Positions 1-8,107 of a stretch of DNA of 64,000 nucleotides are shown piece by piece (the stretch's first letter is position 1; every line of letters starts with the position of its first letter). The notes under the pieces were generated by a model. The model worked only from the letters and a program-made list of their open reading frames with translations, searched no databases and was not told the DNA's origin. A program made the translations under genes and the position numbers. Source of the DNA: Methylobacterium oryzae. GTDB taxonomy: Bacteria > Pseudomonadota > Alphaproteobacteria > Rhizobiales > Beijerinckiaceae. The stretch lies in the NCBI RefSeq assembly GCF_021398735.1, contig NZ_CP090349.1, positions 1,246,501 to 1,310,500 of the forward strand. The letters run 5' to 3'.

Positions 1-369
1 TTCATGCACGACACGAACACCAAGGGCGTGTTCGGCGACGATTTCCGCTTCATCTCCTCAGGCTGCGTGCGCGTGCAGAACGTGCGCGAGTACATCACGT
101 GGCTGCTGAAGGACACGCCCGGCTGGGACCGTCAGAAGGTCGAGGAGGCGATCGAGAGCGGCAAGCGCATCGACGCCAACATCTCCCAGCCGGTGCCGGT
201 CTACTGGACCTACATCACCGCCTGGTCGACCCCGGACGGCATCGTCCAGTTCCGCGACGACATCTACAAGCGTGACGGCGTGAACGTGCCCTCGACCATC
301 GGCGCGCCGACCCCGGTCGCCAGCGCCGAGCCGATGCCGCAGACCTTCGAGCCCGGCGACGAGGAGTAG
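1..369 (+). CDS. L,D-transpeptidase (YkuD family), C-terminal part, cut by the window edge
   Basis: The frame is open at base 1, so the start lies outside the window. The visible 122 residues begin inside the YkuD catalytic core: an HDTNTKG stretch is followed by FISSGCVRV, the catalytic-cysteine signature of enzymes that make 3-3 cross-links in peptidoglycan or attach outer-membrane proteins to it. After the core comes a tail with PVYWTYITAW, typical of the larger alphaproteobacterial YkuD proteins, ending in a Pro/Glu-rich segment. It would act in the periplasm. A strong hairpin follows at 425-456, suggesting the transcript ends there. A second, smaller L,D-transpeptidase sits at 27741-28541. 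The family call is firm; substrate is unknown. Confidence 0.9.
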   Translation, partial: FMHDTNTKGVFGDDFRFISSGCVRVQNVREYITWLLKDTPGWDRQKVEEAIESGKRIDANISQPVPVYWTYITAWSTPDGIVQFRDDIYKRDGVNVPSTIGAPTPVASAEPMPQTFEPGDEE

Positions 370-424
370 TCGGACCCGCGGGCGCCGGCCGCTCCCAGCG
401 ACGCCCGCCCGTCGAACCCGATCC

Positions 425-456
425 GAGGCCCGCACCTCTGCCGAGGCGCGGGCCTC
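425..456 (+). terminator. Hairpin terminator after the L,D-transpeptidase
   Basis: A 9-bp perfect stem (GAGGCCCGC with GCGGGCCTC), one mismatch, then a 4-bp inner stem closing on TGCC. It lies 56 bases after the transpeptidase stop. There is no run of T after it, so it is terminator-like rather than a textbook intrinsic terminator. Confidence 0.5.
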
Positions 457-584
457 GCGCGTTCGGGGCCGCGCCTGTCATCCGGAAGTCAAACGCGTCT
501 GGTTGGCCGCGCAGGCAGCGTCCCGGATGCCGGTTGCCGGCCTCCCGCGGGACGCCGCGCCGCGAAGCCGTGCAGGAGCCATCG

Positions 585-2249
585 ATGTCGCGCGACACCC
601 AGCCCGGAGGCCTGACCCGCCGGAGCACCATGGCGGGCGCCGCCGCCCTCGGCCTCGTCGCGGGCCGGGCCGGTGCGCAGGAGCCCGCCGAGGCCGCCGA
701 GGCCACCGGGATTGTCTCCGCGCGCGACGCGGCCGGCGGGGACCCGGTCCCGCTGCCGGGCGTGCTGGTGTCCAACGGTCGCGAGATCGCGCGGACCGAC
801 GAGCGGGGCCGATACCGCCTGCCGATGTCGGGCGACGGCGCGGTCTTCGTCATCAAGCCGCCGGGCTACGCCCTGCCGCGCGACGCCGACAACGTGCCGC
901 GCCACTCCTACATCCACCAGCCCGGGGGCACGCCCGCCGAGCTGGGCCTGCGCTACCGCGGCCTCGCGCCCACCGGGCCGCTCCCGGCCTCGATCGACTT
1001 CACCCTGACCCGGGCGGACGAGCCGGACGACTTCGACGTCGTGCTGTTCACCGATCCCCAGCCCGAGAGCCGGTTCGAACTCGACCACGTGCGCGACACC
1101 GCGGTCACCCGCGCCATGGCGATCCCGGCCGCCTTCGGCCTGACCACAGGCGACGTGCTGTTCGACGATCTCTCGCTCTACGGCCGGTCCAACCGGATCG
1201 TCGGGCGGATCGGCCTGCCCTGGTACAGCCTGCCGGGCAACCACGACCTCAACATGCAGGCGCCGGACGCGCGCTACAGCCGCGAGACCTGGAAGCGGGT
1301 GTTCGGCGCGCCGACCTACGCGTTCCGGCACGGCCGGGCGTGGTTCGTGATGCTCGACAACGTCGAGTGGCTCGGGCCGCCGGTGCCGGTGGGCGCCAAC
1401 ACCTACCGGGGCCGGATCGGCGACCGCGGCCTGGCCTTCCTGCGCAACCTCCTGGCCGAGATCCCGCGGGACGACCTGATCGTGCTGGCCATGCACATCC
1501 CCTTGCACACCGAGACCGGCCCCGAAGAGCCCCGCACCCACACCACGGACCGCGCCGCGCTCCTCGACCTGCTCGCCGGCCGCAAGGTGCTGAGCCTCGC
1601 CGGCCACACCCACACGACCGAGCACCACTACCTCGCCGACGGCCATCACCATCACGTGCTCACCGCCGTCTCGGGCTCGTGGTGGAGCGGTCCCGACACC
1701 CGCACGGGCATCCCCTCGGCCGACAGCCGCGACGGCACGCCGAACGGGTTCCACGTCCTGTCGATCCGCGGCACCGACTACACGACGCGCTACGTCGCCG
1801 CGCAGGGGCAGCCGGACGAGACCATGCGGATCCTGTTCGAGAGCGAGCTGCGGGCCGGCGCGCCCGAGGTGGTGCGCTGGACCCGGCCGGTGCAGGGGCT
1901 CCGGCCGCCGGTGCCGCAGGACGCGCTCGCCGACACGACCCTGGTGGTGAACGTGTTCGACGGCGGCCCGCGCACGCGCCTCGCGTTCCGGGTCGGGGAC
2001 GCGACGCCCCGGCCGATGGCGCGCGCCCGCCGCCCCGACCCGTTCGTCACCGAGCTCTACGAGCGCTACCCGGAGACGAAGAAGAGCTGGGTGAAGGCGG
2101 TGCCCTCGACCCATATCTGGACGGCGCGGCTCCCGGACGACCTCGCGCCGGGCGCCCACCGGGTCACCGTGGAGGGCGCGGACGAGTACGGCCGCCCGAT
2201 CCGCGGCTGCACGGTGCTGGAAGTCACCGGCGAGCGCGGCCGCGGCTGA
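585..2249 (+). CDS. Tat-exported calcineurin-like phosphoesterase with three domains
   Basis: The chosen ATG has AGGAG about 8 bases upstream; an in-frame ATG at 534 lacks one. Residues 10-20 contain a twin-arginine motif (TRRSTMAG) followed by a hydrophobic stretch ending GRAGAQ, so the 554-residue product should leave through the Tat pathway, probably folded with its metals. An N-terminal beta domain (residues ~40-140) precedes the metallophosphatase core: FTDPQPE, TTGDVLFDD, GNHDLN, AMHIPLH and AGHTHT supply the metal ligands. The order matches the MetallophosN-Metallophos-MetallophosC architecture known from Pfam. It faces a DJ-1 family gene across a shared hairpin. The substrate is not predictable. 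Confidence 0.85.
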   Translation: MSRDTQPGGLTRRSTMAGAAALGLVAGRAGAQEPAEAAEATGIVSARDAAGGDPVPLPGVLVSNGREIARTDERGRYRLPMSGDGAVFVIKPPGYALPRDADNVPRHSYIHQPGGTPAELGLRYRGLAPTGPLPASIDFTLTRADEPDDFDVVLFTDPQPESRFELDHVRDTAVTRAMAIPAAFGLTTGDVLFDDLSLYGRSNRIVGRIGLPWYSLPGNHDLNMQAPDARYSRETWKRVFGAPTYAFRHGRAWFVMLDNVEWLGPPVPVGANTYRGRIGDRGLAFLRNLLAEIPRDDLIVLAMHIPLHTETGPEEPRTHTTDRAALLDLLAGRKVLSLAGHTHTTEHHYLADGHHHHVLTAVSGSWWSGPDTRTGIPSADSRDGTPNGFHVLSIRGTDYTTRYVAAQGQPDETMRILFESELRAGAPEVVRWTRPVQGLRPPVPQDALADTTLVVNVFDGGPRTRLAFRVGDATPRPMARARRPDPFVTELYERYPETKKSWVKAVPSTHIWTARLPDDLAPGAHRVTVEGADEYGRPIRGCTVLEVTGERGRG

Positions 2250-2253
2250 GCAC

Positions 2254-2277
2254 GGGCGCCGGTCGTCCGGCGCCCGC
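2254..2277. terminator. Bidirectional hairpin between convergent genes
   Basis: A perfect 10-bp stem (CGGGCGCCGG with CCGGCGCCCG) closes on TCGT in the 33 bases between the stops of the phosphoesterase and the DJ-1 family gene. It could end both transcripts. No T-run on either side. Confidence 0.6.
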
Positions 2278-2282
2278 GCGGG

Positions 2283-2861
2283 TCACGCCGCCAGCTGGCG
2301 GGCGCCGTGGCCGCCCTCCTGGATCTCCTCGACGATCTTCGCGCAGAACGCGTCGAGGTCGCCCGGATTGCGGCTCGTGACGATGCCGTGGTCGGTCACG
2401 ACGTCCTTGTCGTGCCAGCGGCCGCCGGCATTGATCACGTCGGTCCGGATCGAGCTGAACGAGGTCAGGTCGCGGCCCTTGGCCGCGCCGGTCTCGATCA
2501 GCAGCCACGGGGCGTGGCAGATCGCGGCCACGACCTTGCCGGAGGTCAGGAAGCTCCTGATCAGGGCGAGGGCCCGGGGCTCGAGCCGGAGCTTGTCCGG
2601 GTTGATCTGGCCGCCCGGGAGGACGAGGGCGTCGTAGGATGCCGAGTCGACCTGCTCTAGGTCGGTGTCGACCGTGACCTCCCGGCCCCAGTCGGTCTTG
2701 TCCCAGCCGCGGATCGTGCCCTTGCTCTGGCGCGATTGCGGGGCGGCGACGGTCACCGCGGCGCCGGCCTCGGCCAGCTTGGCCTGCGGGACGGTCAACT
2801 CGCTCTCCTCGAAACCGTCGGTGGCGAGGATCAGGATCTTGGCTTGGCGGATGTCGGGCAT
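2283..2861 (-). CDS. DJ-1/PfpI family protein (type 1 glutamine amidotransferase-like)
   Basis: The product has 192 residues, normal for PfpI-type single-domain proteins. The start was chosen where GGAG precedes an ATG and the DJ-1 fold begins (AKILILATDGFEESEL). Glu19 in the FEESE segment and Cys115-His116 in AAICHAPW are the usual acid and nucleophilic elbow of the family. DALVLPGG and VTSRNPGDLDAF are also typical. Members are stress-related hydrolases, glyoxalases or deglycases; which applies here cannot be read from the sequence. It is monocistronic and convergent with the phosphoesterase. Confidence 0.85.
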   Translation of the reverse strand: MPDIRQAKILILATDGFEESELTVPQAKLAEAGAAVTVAAPQSRQSKGTIRGWDKTDWGREVTVDTDLEQVDSASYDALVLPGGQINPDKLRLEPRALALIRSFLTSGKVVAAICHAPWLLIETGAAKGRDLTSFSSIRTDVINAGGRWHDKDVVTDHGIVTSRNPGDLDAFCAKIVEEIQEGGHGARQLAA

Positions 2862-3027
2862 GGTGGTCTCCGGTCGGGGGATCTGCCCGGCTAACGGAGG
2901 CTCGTGCCGCCCGTTCCCGCGGCCCTCCGCCGCCCGGCCGCGTCCGGGAGCGGACCCCGGACCGGTGATCGGAACCCCCGGGGAAGGCGGCCCGTTGGTC
3001 CCCATCCCAACCATCAGGAGTCGCGTC

Positions 3028-3231
3028 ATGGCCAATCCCGGCCTTCCCGAGCCCACGCCCGGCGACCTGCCGCCGCCCCCGCCGACGCCCGAAGAGGAGC
3101 CCGATATCGGCCCGACCGGCCCGCGCACGCCCTATCCGGTGAACGATCCGGGGATCGGCGAACCCGGCGGTCCGGGCTCCGAGCCGGACATCTTCCCCGG
3201 CACGCCGACGGATCCCGGGACGCGCATGTGA
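3028..3231 (+). CDS. Small proline-rich acidic protein, function unknown
   Basis: This 67-residue open frame has a good CAGGAG site 7 bases before its ATG. About a third of the residues are proline, with many Gly, Asp and Glu, for example DLPPPPPTPEEE, and no membrane segment or cysteine, so it is probably disordered. Its boundaries are clean: a hairpin just after the stop separates it from the convergent gene. I recognise no family. A second Pro-rich small protein of similar size but no clear sequence relation occurs at 31602-31793. Confidence 0.6.
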   Translation: MANPGLPEPTPGDLPPPPPTPEEEPDIGPTGPRTPYPVNDPGIGEPGGPGSEPDIFPGTPTDPGTRM

Positions 3232-3241
3232 CGGCGCCCGC

Positions 3242-3263
3242 GACGGCCGAGCGCCCGGCCGTC
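3242..3263. terminator. Bidirectional hairpin between convergent genes
   Basis: A perfect 8-bp stem (GACGGCCG with CGGCCGTC), loop AGCGCC, sits between the proline-rich gene and the minus-strand gene ending at 3262, touching the latter's stop codon. Likely a shared transcript end. Confidence 0.5.
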
Positions 3264-3651
3264 AGTGACCGCCGTGCGAGGTCCGCACGTCGCGCGGGGC
3301 ATTGAGGATCTCGGAGAGGCTCGTCACGACGTGGCGGGCCTCTTCGTCCGTCAGGCGGAGCTGGAACGGCGGCAGAGCGCCGGCCTGCAGGGCGACCACC
3401 GCCTGGCCCTCGTCGTCGGTACCGACCTCGATGGCCGACGACGTCACGTCGAGCATGGCGACCTCCTCGTCGCCCATCTCGTCGGCCATGTCGGGCTCGT
3501 CCGTATCGTCGATCGCCGTGAGGAGTTGCCCGACGGCGCGCACTAGCGCCCGGGCGGCGCGGGCATCCATCACCACCGCCGTCGCCTGATCGTCCTTCTG
3601 GAAGGAGAGCTGGATGTTCGCACCGTCCAGCGAGACCGAGATGCCTGCCAT
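3262..3651 (-). CDS. Conserved hypothetical acidic protein
   Basis: The product has 129 residues, strongly acidic in the middle (DDTDEPDMADEMGDEE). It has no signal peptide, membrane segment or cysteine. The start chosen (MAGISVSLDG) begins the globular-looking part; longer in-frame extensions upstream run through the intergenic region and have compositions unlike protein. It contains two similar-sounding halves, SVSLDGANIQLSF and a later ALPPFQLRLTDEEA, but I see no known domain. Unknown function. Confidence 0.6.
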   Translation of the reverse strand: MAGISVSLDGANIQLSFQKDDQATAVVMDARAARALVRAVGQLLTAIDDTDEPDMADEMGDEEVAMLDVTSSAIEVGTDDEGQAVVALQAGALPPFQLRLTDEEARHVVTSLSEILNAPRDVRTSHGGH

Positions 3652-3968
3652 GTATCGTCCAGAGCCACGCGCCTTAACTGCTTGAGCGCATTCCGTATAT
3701 GCATCGTGAATGCCCGGAATCACAGGGGGCGGTGCCGCTCGGCCCCCTCCCGATCCCGGCCTGCGACGCAGATGATACGCCGCCCATGCCTTGTTGCGGC
3801 CGCAGCCTGCGCCTAAATACGTCCTCGGGGGGCTTATCCACCGAGGCTGACGCTGTTCAAGGTTCAGCGACTCGCGCCCCGCCGCACTGGCCAAATCCAG
3901 AAAGACCGTGGTGCATCACGCGGCCCTCGTGCCGCGCGGATGGCCTATGGACGAACGAGGTACACTAC
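3652..3968. other. Divergent intergenic region with a hairpin, upstream of the cold-shock gene
   Basis: These 317 bases separate the minus-strand acidic-protein gene from the cold-shock gene. An AT-richer patch near 3670-3715 is a plausible place for promoters. A hairpin lies at 3724-3748 (AGGGGGC with GCCCCCT, 11-base loop). Cold-shock genes often have long structured leaders, so part of this may be 5' UTR; I see no motif that proves it. Confidence 0.3.
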
Positions 3969-4178
3969 GTGAATACCGGCACTGTGAAGTGGTTCAATGA
4001 GACCAAGGGCTACGGTTTCATCCAGCCCGACGATGGCGGCAAGGACGTGTTCGTCCACATCTCGGCCGTCGAGCGCGCCGGGATGCGCAACCTGATCGAA
4101 GGCCAGCGGATCGCTTACGAGATCCTGACGGACAAGCGCAGCGGCAAGGACGCCGCCGGCAACCTGCAGGCGGCCTGA
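3969..4178 (+). CDS. CspA-family cold-shock protein
   Basis: A 69-residue single cold-shock domain, the normal length. It opens NTGTVKWFN and carries both RNA-binding motifs: RNP1 as KGYGFI and RNP2 as VFVHI, which place aromatic residues on the nucleic-acid face. The start is a GTG preceded by an AGG-containing site; upstream codons do not look like protein. Members bind single-stranded RNA or DNA and act as RNA chaperones, not always cold-induced. It stands alone, with a long possible leader upstream. Confidence 0.93.
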   Translation: MNTGTVKWFNETKGYGFIQPDDGGKDVFVHISAVERAGMRNLIEGQRIAYEILTDKRSGKDAAGNLQAA

Positions 4179-4394
4179 CCGTCGCGGGTTCCGAGGCGCC
4201 TCCCGCGCCCTCAGTGCGCCGAAGTGTGCAACTGAGGATTGCGGGTGGCGCATGAAGCGGCCGCCAGACGCGGTTCCCCCTTCCGACGCTGCCTGCCCGG
4301 GCGAGACTGCCAGGGTTCCGGTCGCGTCGGAGGCAATATCCCAGAAACGACGCCGGGCGCAGCCAACGTCCGGTCCAGAAAAGAAAAGACAGTG

Positions 4395-4631
4395 ATGTTA
4401 TTCGAGTACACACGGCGCCGCGGCGTCCGTTCCCCCGTCACCGATGCCCCGACCTTCCGGGTCGGCAAGCTGGCGCGGGCCAAGACCGCGGACCAGACCG
4501 GGGCCGATCTCAGCGACCTGATCGACCGGTCCTACAACTACCACTCCCCGCGTGAACTGCACTGGCATCTCGCCGAGCGTCTCGGGCTCGCGCCCGCCGC
4601 GGTGAAGATCCGCGAGACCGCGACGGCCTGA
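4395..4631 (+). CDS. Small conserved hypothetical protein
   Basis: A 78-residue basic-to-neutral protein starting MLFEYTRRRG. It contains FRVGKLARAKTADQT and ends with a helical-looking segment SPRELHWHLAERLGL followed by KIRETATA. The ribosome site is weak (AAAGA-type). The longer in-frame start at 4239 would add a segment with non-protein composition and is rejected. It lies after the cold-shock gene on the same strand with a 216-base gap, so co-transcription is uncertain. No family recognised. Confidence 0.55.
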   Translation: MLFEYTRRRGVRSPVTDAPTFRVGKLARAKTADQTGADLSDLIDRSYNYHSPRELHWHLAERLGLAPAAVKIRETATA

Positions 4632-4667
4632 GGCCGCTCGCCGCGGACACGCGGGGCCTCGGCCTCA
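4629..4667. terminator. Nested hairpin between convergent genes
   Basis: An outer 8-bp stem (TGAGGCCG with CGGCCTCA) encloses a 5-bp inner hairpin (CCGCG, loop GACA, CGCGG). It spans the 33-base gap between the small hypothetical gene and the phosphatase gene and overlaps both stop codons. It can fold identically in either transcript. Confidence 0.5.
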
Positions 4668-5480
4668 GCGGTCCCAGGCGGCGAGCACCGGGTCGCGCAG
4701 ACCCACCGGCGCGGCAAGCAACTCGCCGTGCACCGGGTCAGCGCGATTGTACGGCGTCGCAGCCCCGGAGAAATCGCAGACCACGCCGCCCGCCTCGCGC
4801 AGAACGAGGTCGGCGGCGGCCAAGTCCCAGTCGCGGGCATTCCCGGAAATCATCCCGATATCGACCGTCCCGTCCGCCACGCGGGCGAGCCTCAGGGCGA
4901 GGGACGGGATCCGCGCGATCACTTCGAAATCCGGGTCCGCTCCGGCGCCCCGGGCCAGGCGGTCGAGCATCGGCTTCGGGCCGGTGACGCGGGCGCCGGG
5001 CAGGCTCTGCCTGGTATCGACGCGGATCGGTTCGCCGTTCCGCGTCGCGCCGCGCCCGCGCACGGCCTCGTAATCCGCGTCGCCCACCGGCGCGTGGACG
5101 AAGCCGATCAGCGGCTCGCCGCCCGACAGGAGCGCCACCGCGATCGACCAGTCCGGATGGCCCGACAGGAACGCCCGCGTCCCGTCGATCGGATCGACGA
5201 TCCACACGAGGTCGTGGCCGAGGCGCGCCGGGTCGTCGGCGGTCTCCTCCGACAGCCATGCCGCCCGCGGCACGAGGGCGCTCAGACGCACCTTCAGGAA
5301 GGCATCGACCGCGACGTCCGCCTCGGTCACCGGCGAGCCGCCGGCCTTCGACCAGATGCGGGCCGAAGTCTGCCCGCCGAGCCTGAAGAACGGCCGCGCG
5401 ATGTCGGCGGCCTCGCGCATCACGGCGCGCAGCTCCGGCATCAGGGCGGATACGGCATCGTCGGTGAGAGGCTCTGGCAT
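4665..5480 (-). CDS. Inositol monophosphatase / 3'(2'),5'-bisphosphate nucleotidase (CysQ-like)
   Basis: The 271-residue product shows the full Li-sensitive phosphatase signature. The metal-binding box WIVDPIDGTRAF is at residues 93-104, preceded by SEET at 77-80 with the conserved glutamates. The C-terminal box WDLAAADLVLREAGG is at 218-232. The family includes inositol-1-phosphatase (SuhB) and PAP phosphatase CysQ. The larger loop content and 271-residue length look closer to CysQ, which would recycle PAP from sulfate assimilation, but this is inference. Transcribed alone; its upstream region is GC-rich with a hairpin at 5524-5542. Confidence 0.85.
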   Translation of the reverse strand: MPEPLTDDAVSALMPELRAVMREAADIARPFFRLGGQTSARIWSKAGGSPVTEADVAVDAFLKVRLSALVPRAAWLSEETADDPARLGHDLVWIVDPIDGTRAFLSGHPDWSIAVALLSGGEPLIGFVHAPVGDADYEAVRGRGATRNGEPIRVDTRQSLPGARVTGPKPMLDRLARGAGADPDFEVIARIPSLALRLARVADGTVDIGMISGNARDWDLAAADLVLREAGGVVCDFSGAATPYNRADPVHGELLAAPVGLRDPVLAAWDR

Positions 5481-5695
5481 CGCGCTCCGCGTGGAATCCG
5501 TGCGGCCCGCGAGGGCCCCGCCGGCCCGCCCGTCCGGCGGGCGGACGTCCGGGCCCGCTTGGGCTCACCCGGTCGGGCTGAGAAGACCCGGCGCGGAGGA
5601 TCGCGCGCCCGGTCGCCCCGTTGTACGGCGGCGCCCGCAGCGCCACAAGGATGCTGGTTGATCGATCGATAACGACCGATCTGCGCAAGGAAACG

Positions 5696-5724
5696 TTGAG
5701 CATTCAAGGAAGCATTGAGCATTC
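5696..5724 (+). repeat. Two direct repeats of TTGAGCATTC, 19 bases apart
   Basis: TTGAGCATTC occurs at 5696-5705 and again at 5715-5724. The 19-base period is close to two turns of B-DNA, which would put both copies on one face of the helix, as for a dimeric regulator. The pair lies about 130 bases before the gene at 5856. Confidence 0.45.
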
Positions 5725-5731
5725 CGCAAAT

Positions 5732-5743
5732 GACAGCGCTGTC
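5732..5743. promoter_or_regulatory. 12-bp perfect palindrome GACAGCGCTGTC
   Basis: A perfect two-fold symmetric site directly after the paired repeats in the AT-rich part of the divergent region. It resembles a repressor operator in size and place. No regulator can be named. Confidence 0.35.
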
Positions 5744-5855
5744 CAGATTCGCTTAACGACGGCTCTTAAGCGGTGCGGAGGAGTTCGGGTGCGATTTTGC
5801 TTGGCATAACGGACGGCCCGACAGGGGTCGCCACTTGCTCCAGGGACTCGGACCG

Positions 5856-6356
5856 ATGAACACTTCCCCGGCCACGGACAAAAGCCACGCAGGACACCCG
5901 ATGCACGGTGCCGACACCGCGCCCCGCTTCGTCGCTTCGCCGCTGCCGGTGATCGGCCGCACCCCCGGCGCGCGCCGGGCCGTCGGGATCGCGCTCGCCT
6001 ACGCCACCGAGGACGCCGAGATCGTGGGCGCCGACCGGTTCAGCCTGATCCTCGTCGACGAAGAAGGCGACGTGCTGCAGCGCCTCGGCAGCTTCGAGGA
6101 GGACGACGTGGTCGCGTTGTGGCGCGACATCGCGGCTCGGGCGGGCCTCGTGCGGATGATCGTCCGGGAGGACGGCCTCCTCGTCCCGGTCTCCCAGCAG
6201 ATCGGCCGGCTGATTCTCGGTCAGGTCCGCATCCGTCGCCGCCACGCCGGTCTCGGCCGCCGTCGCCCGCGCTTCCTGGCCCGCCGCAAGACCGGCCGGC
6301 TCCCCGCGCGCCCGCAGATCTTCCGCGGCGAGAACGAGATCATCGCCCGCACCTGA
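5856..6356 (+). CDS. Conserved hypothetical protein, possibly of the DUF6101 family
   Basis: A 166-residue product. The N-terminal 45 residues are low in structure and His/Met-containing; the middle (AYATEDAEIVGADRFSLILVDEEGD) looks globular; the C-terminal 60 residues are very basic (RIRRRHAGLGRRRPRFLARRKTGR is one continuous basic run, ending in GENEIIART). The basic tail with a closing EIIAR-type motif reminds me of DUF6101 proteins of Hyphomicrobiales, which is memory, not a search. An AGGGA site precedes the chosen ATG. Regulation may involve the repeats and palindrome at 5696-5743. Confidence 0.65.
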   Translation: MNTSPATDKSHAGHPMHGADTAPRFVASPLPVIGRTPGARRAVGIALAYATEDAEIVGADRFSLILVDEEGDVLQRLGSFEEDDVVALWRDIAARAGLVRMIVREDGLLVPVSQQIGRLILGQVRIRRRHAGLGRRRPRFLARRKTGRLPARPQIFRGENEIIART

Positions 6357-6371
6357 GGGCGCCGACGGCCC

Positions 6372-7319
6372 TTAGAACAAGTTGCGCAGCAGCGCGTCGG
6401 CGGTGAGGCCGACGAACAGGATCAGGCCCGCATCCCGGTTCGACCGGAACAGCGTGAGAGCCCCGCGCCCGTCGCGCTCGCGCAGCGACAGGACCTGCCA
6501 GGCGAGGTGCCCGGCGAAGGCGGCGACCCCCAGATACCCGACGAGCCCCGCTCCGGCCCCGCGCGCGGCCAGCACCACGAACAGGGCGGCCAGCGCGTAG
6601 CAGAGCCCGACGGCGAGCCGCACGTGCCGGCCGAACAGGCGGGCCGAGGAGCGGATCCCCGCGATCTCGTCGTCCTCGATATCCTGCACCGCGTAGATCG
6701 TGTCGTAGCCGATCACCCAGCACAGGGCGCCCGCGTAGAGCAGGAGCGCCGGCGGATCGAGGCGGGCGAACACCGCGGCCCAGCCCATCAGAGCCCCCCA
6801 GGCGAAGGCCAGTCCCAGGATCGCCTGCGGCAGCGGCATGACCCGTTTCATGAACGGGTAGATCGCCACCGGCAGCAGCGAGCAGAGACCGATGATCACC
6901 GCCTCCGCGTTGAACTGCAGCAGGACGGCCAGCCCGATCAGGGCCTGGATCACCAGGAACAGGGCGGCGTGGCGCGGCCGCACCTGGCCCGAGGGCAGGG
7001 GGCGCAGGCGCGTGCGCTCGACCTGCGCGTCGAGGTCGCGGTCGGCGATGTCGTTGTAGGTCGAGCCCGCCCCGCGCATCGCCACGGCGCCGATCAGGAA
7101 GAGCAGGCAGTGCCAGGGGTCGGGAAAGGCCTGGTCCGCGGCGATCGCCGCCAGGGCGGCCGACCACCAGCAGGGCAGGAGGAGGAGCCACCAGCCGATC
7201 GGCCGGTCGATCCGGGCCAGGCGCAGGTACGGGCGCCAGGGCCGGGGCGCCCGCCGGTCGACCCAGTGCCCGGAGACCGCGTCGGCCGGCCGCCCGTCGT
7301 CAAACACCGTGCCGTTCAT
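6372..7319 (-). CDS. ubiA: 4-hydroxybenzoate polyprenyltransferase
   Basis: UbiA joins the polyprenyl chain to 4-hydroxybenzoate in ubiquinone synthesis at the inner membrane. The 315-residue protein has the family's eight or nine membrane segments and both Asp-rich motifs: NDIADRDLD at residues 89-97, and YDTIYAVQDIEDD at 205-217. These bind the Mg-diphosphate of the prenyl donor. An N-terminal cytosolic extension of about 35 residues contains RPWRPYLRLARIDRP, the usual lead into the first helix. It is followed across a divergent region by rsmE and gshA, a grouping common in this order. Confidence 0.95.
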   Translation of the reverse strand: MNGTVFDDGRPADAVSGHWVDRRAPRPWRPYLRLARIDRPIGWWLLLLPCWWSAALAAIAADQAFPDPWHCLLFLIGAVAMRGAGSTYNDIADRDLDAQVERTRLRPLPSGQVRPRHAALFLVIQALIGLAVLLQFNAEAVIIGLCSLLPVAIYPFMKRVMPLPQAILGLAFAWGALMGWAAVFARLDPPALLLYAGALCWVIGYDTIYAVQDIEDDEIAGIRSSARLFGRHVRLAVGLCYALAALFVVLAARGAGAGLVGYLGVAAFAGHLAWQVLSLRERDGRGALTLFRSNRDAGLILFVGLTADALLRNLF

Positions 7320-7407
7320 CGGTCGGATCTCCGGTCGTCCCGCACGTGAGTCCCCCGCCGCTGCCGAGGGGGGACCCGCGCCGGATCCGCGATCCTCTCA
7401 GACGATC

Positions 7408-7887
7408 TCAGAGAGCGCCCTGCGGCAGCTTGAAGCTTCCGGTCAAGCCCGGGCCGCCGAGCAGCCCGCCGCCGCCGCCGCCCGCCTGGGCCTGCGCCTG
7501 GGCGCGGGCCTGCGCCTCCATCTTGGTCGCCTGGGCGGCGACGCTGCAGATCTTGGTGCGGATGCCGCTGACCTTCACGTGGTCGGCCTTGAAGCCCTCG
7601 GCGAAGGAATCGGGGATCGAGCACCATTCCTTGTTGGCGGCGATCCACTTGATGCCCTCCGCGCCGTTGGACTGGAGCTTCCCGAACAGGGCGCAGGCCT
7701 CCTGCGGGGTCATCTTCTTCTTGGACTGCGACGCCGCATTGGCGCGGCCGACCAGAGCCTTGCGCTCGGCCAGGGTCTTCTGGATGGCACCGCATTCCGG
7801 TGCCGCGCTCTGCGCGAACGCCGCCGTGCCGAACAGGACGGTGCCGACCAGCACCGCCGCCCCCAGCTTCAGACTCCCCTTCGCCAT
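7408..7887 (-). CDS. Exported hypothetical protein
   Basis: The start chosen has a GAGGGAG site on the minus strand and opens a clear Sec signal peptide: KGSLK, then a hydrophobic core, with cleavage likely after TAAFAQ (residue ~25). The mature part of about 133 residues has conserved-looking cysteines (ECGAI, EACALF, EWCSIP, KICSVA), which suggests two disulfides, followed by an Ala/Gln repeat (AQARAQAQAQA) and a Gly-rich end. I know similar periplasmic proteins from Methylobacterium and Bradyrhizobium, all without assigned function. It lies upstream of ubiA on the same strand, 88 bases away. Confidence 0.75.
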   Translation of the reverse strand: MAKGSLKLGAAVLVGTVLFGTAAFAQSAAPECGAIQKTLAERKALVGRANAASQSKKKMTPQEACALFGKLQSNGAEGIKWIAANKEWCSIPDSFAEGFKADHVKVSGIRTKICSVAAQATKMEAQARAQAQAQAGGGGGGLLGGPGLTGSFKLPQGAL

Positions 7888-8107
7888 TCCGCGACTCCCT
7901 CGACGCCCCTGCCGAATCCGCGAGCGGCCGGCTCTCTTCCGTTCCGTTGGGTTCGCCATAGGATTGTGGCGTCATTCGAGCGGCAAACCGGCTGCGCCAT
8001 GCACCGGTGGACTGGCTGCCGAAAACCGGGGCTCGTAACCATTCGGCAACACTTTCGGTCGCGGTCCCCGCGTTGACAGGCCCGCCGGCCCGCGCGACCA
8101 CGCCGCC

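Larger units (their letters stand above)
5481..5855. other. Divergent intergenic region with hairpin, direct repeats and a palindrome
   Basis: These 375 bases divide the phosphatase gene from the next plus-strand gene. The left part is GC-rich with a hairpin at 5524-5542 (GCCCGCC with GGCGGGC). The right part, from about 5640, is clearly AT-richer than its surroundings and holds paired repeats and a palindrome, given separately. A 62-codon open frame at 5621-5809 has no good ribosome site and no sensible composition, so I do not call a gene here. Confidence 0.5.

Noticed and set aside
489..2159. Long minus-strand frame opposite the phosphoesterase
   Set aside because: Arg/Val/Gly-rich without motifs; the plus-strand gene has a signal peptide and complete metal motifs.
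5621..5809. 62-codon plus-strand frame in the divergent region
   Set aside because: No ribosome site, mixed composition, and it overlaps the repeats and palindrome that look regulatory.
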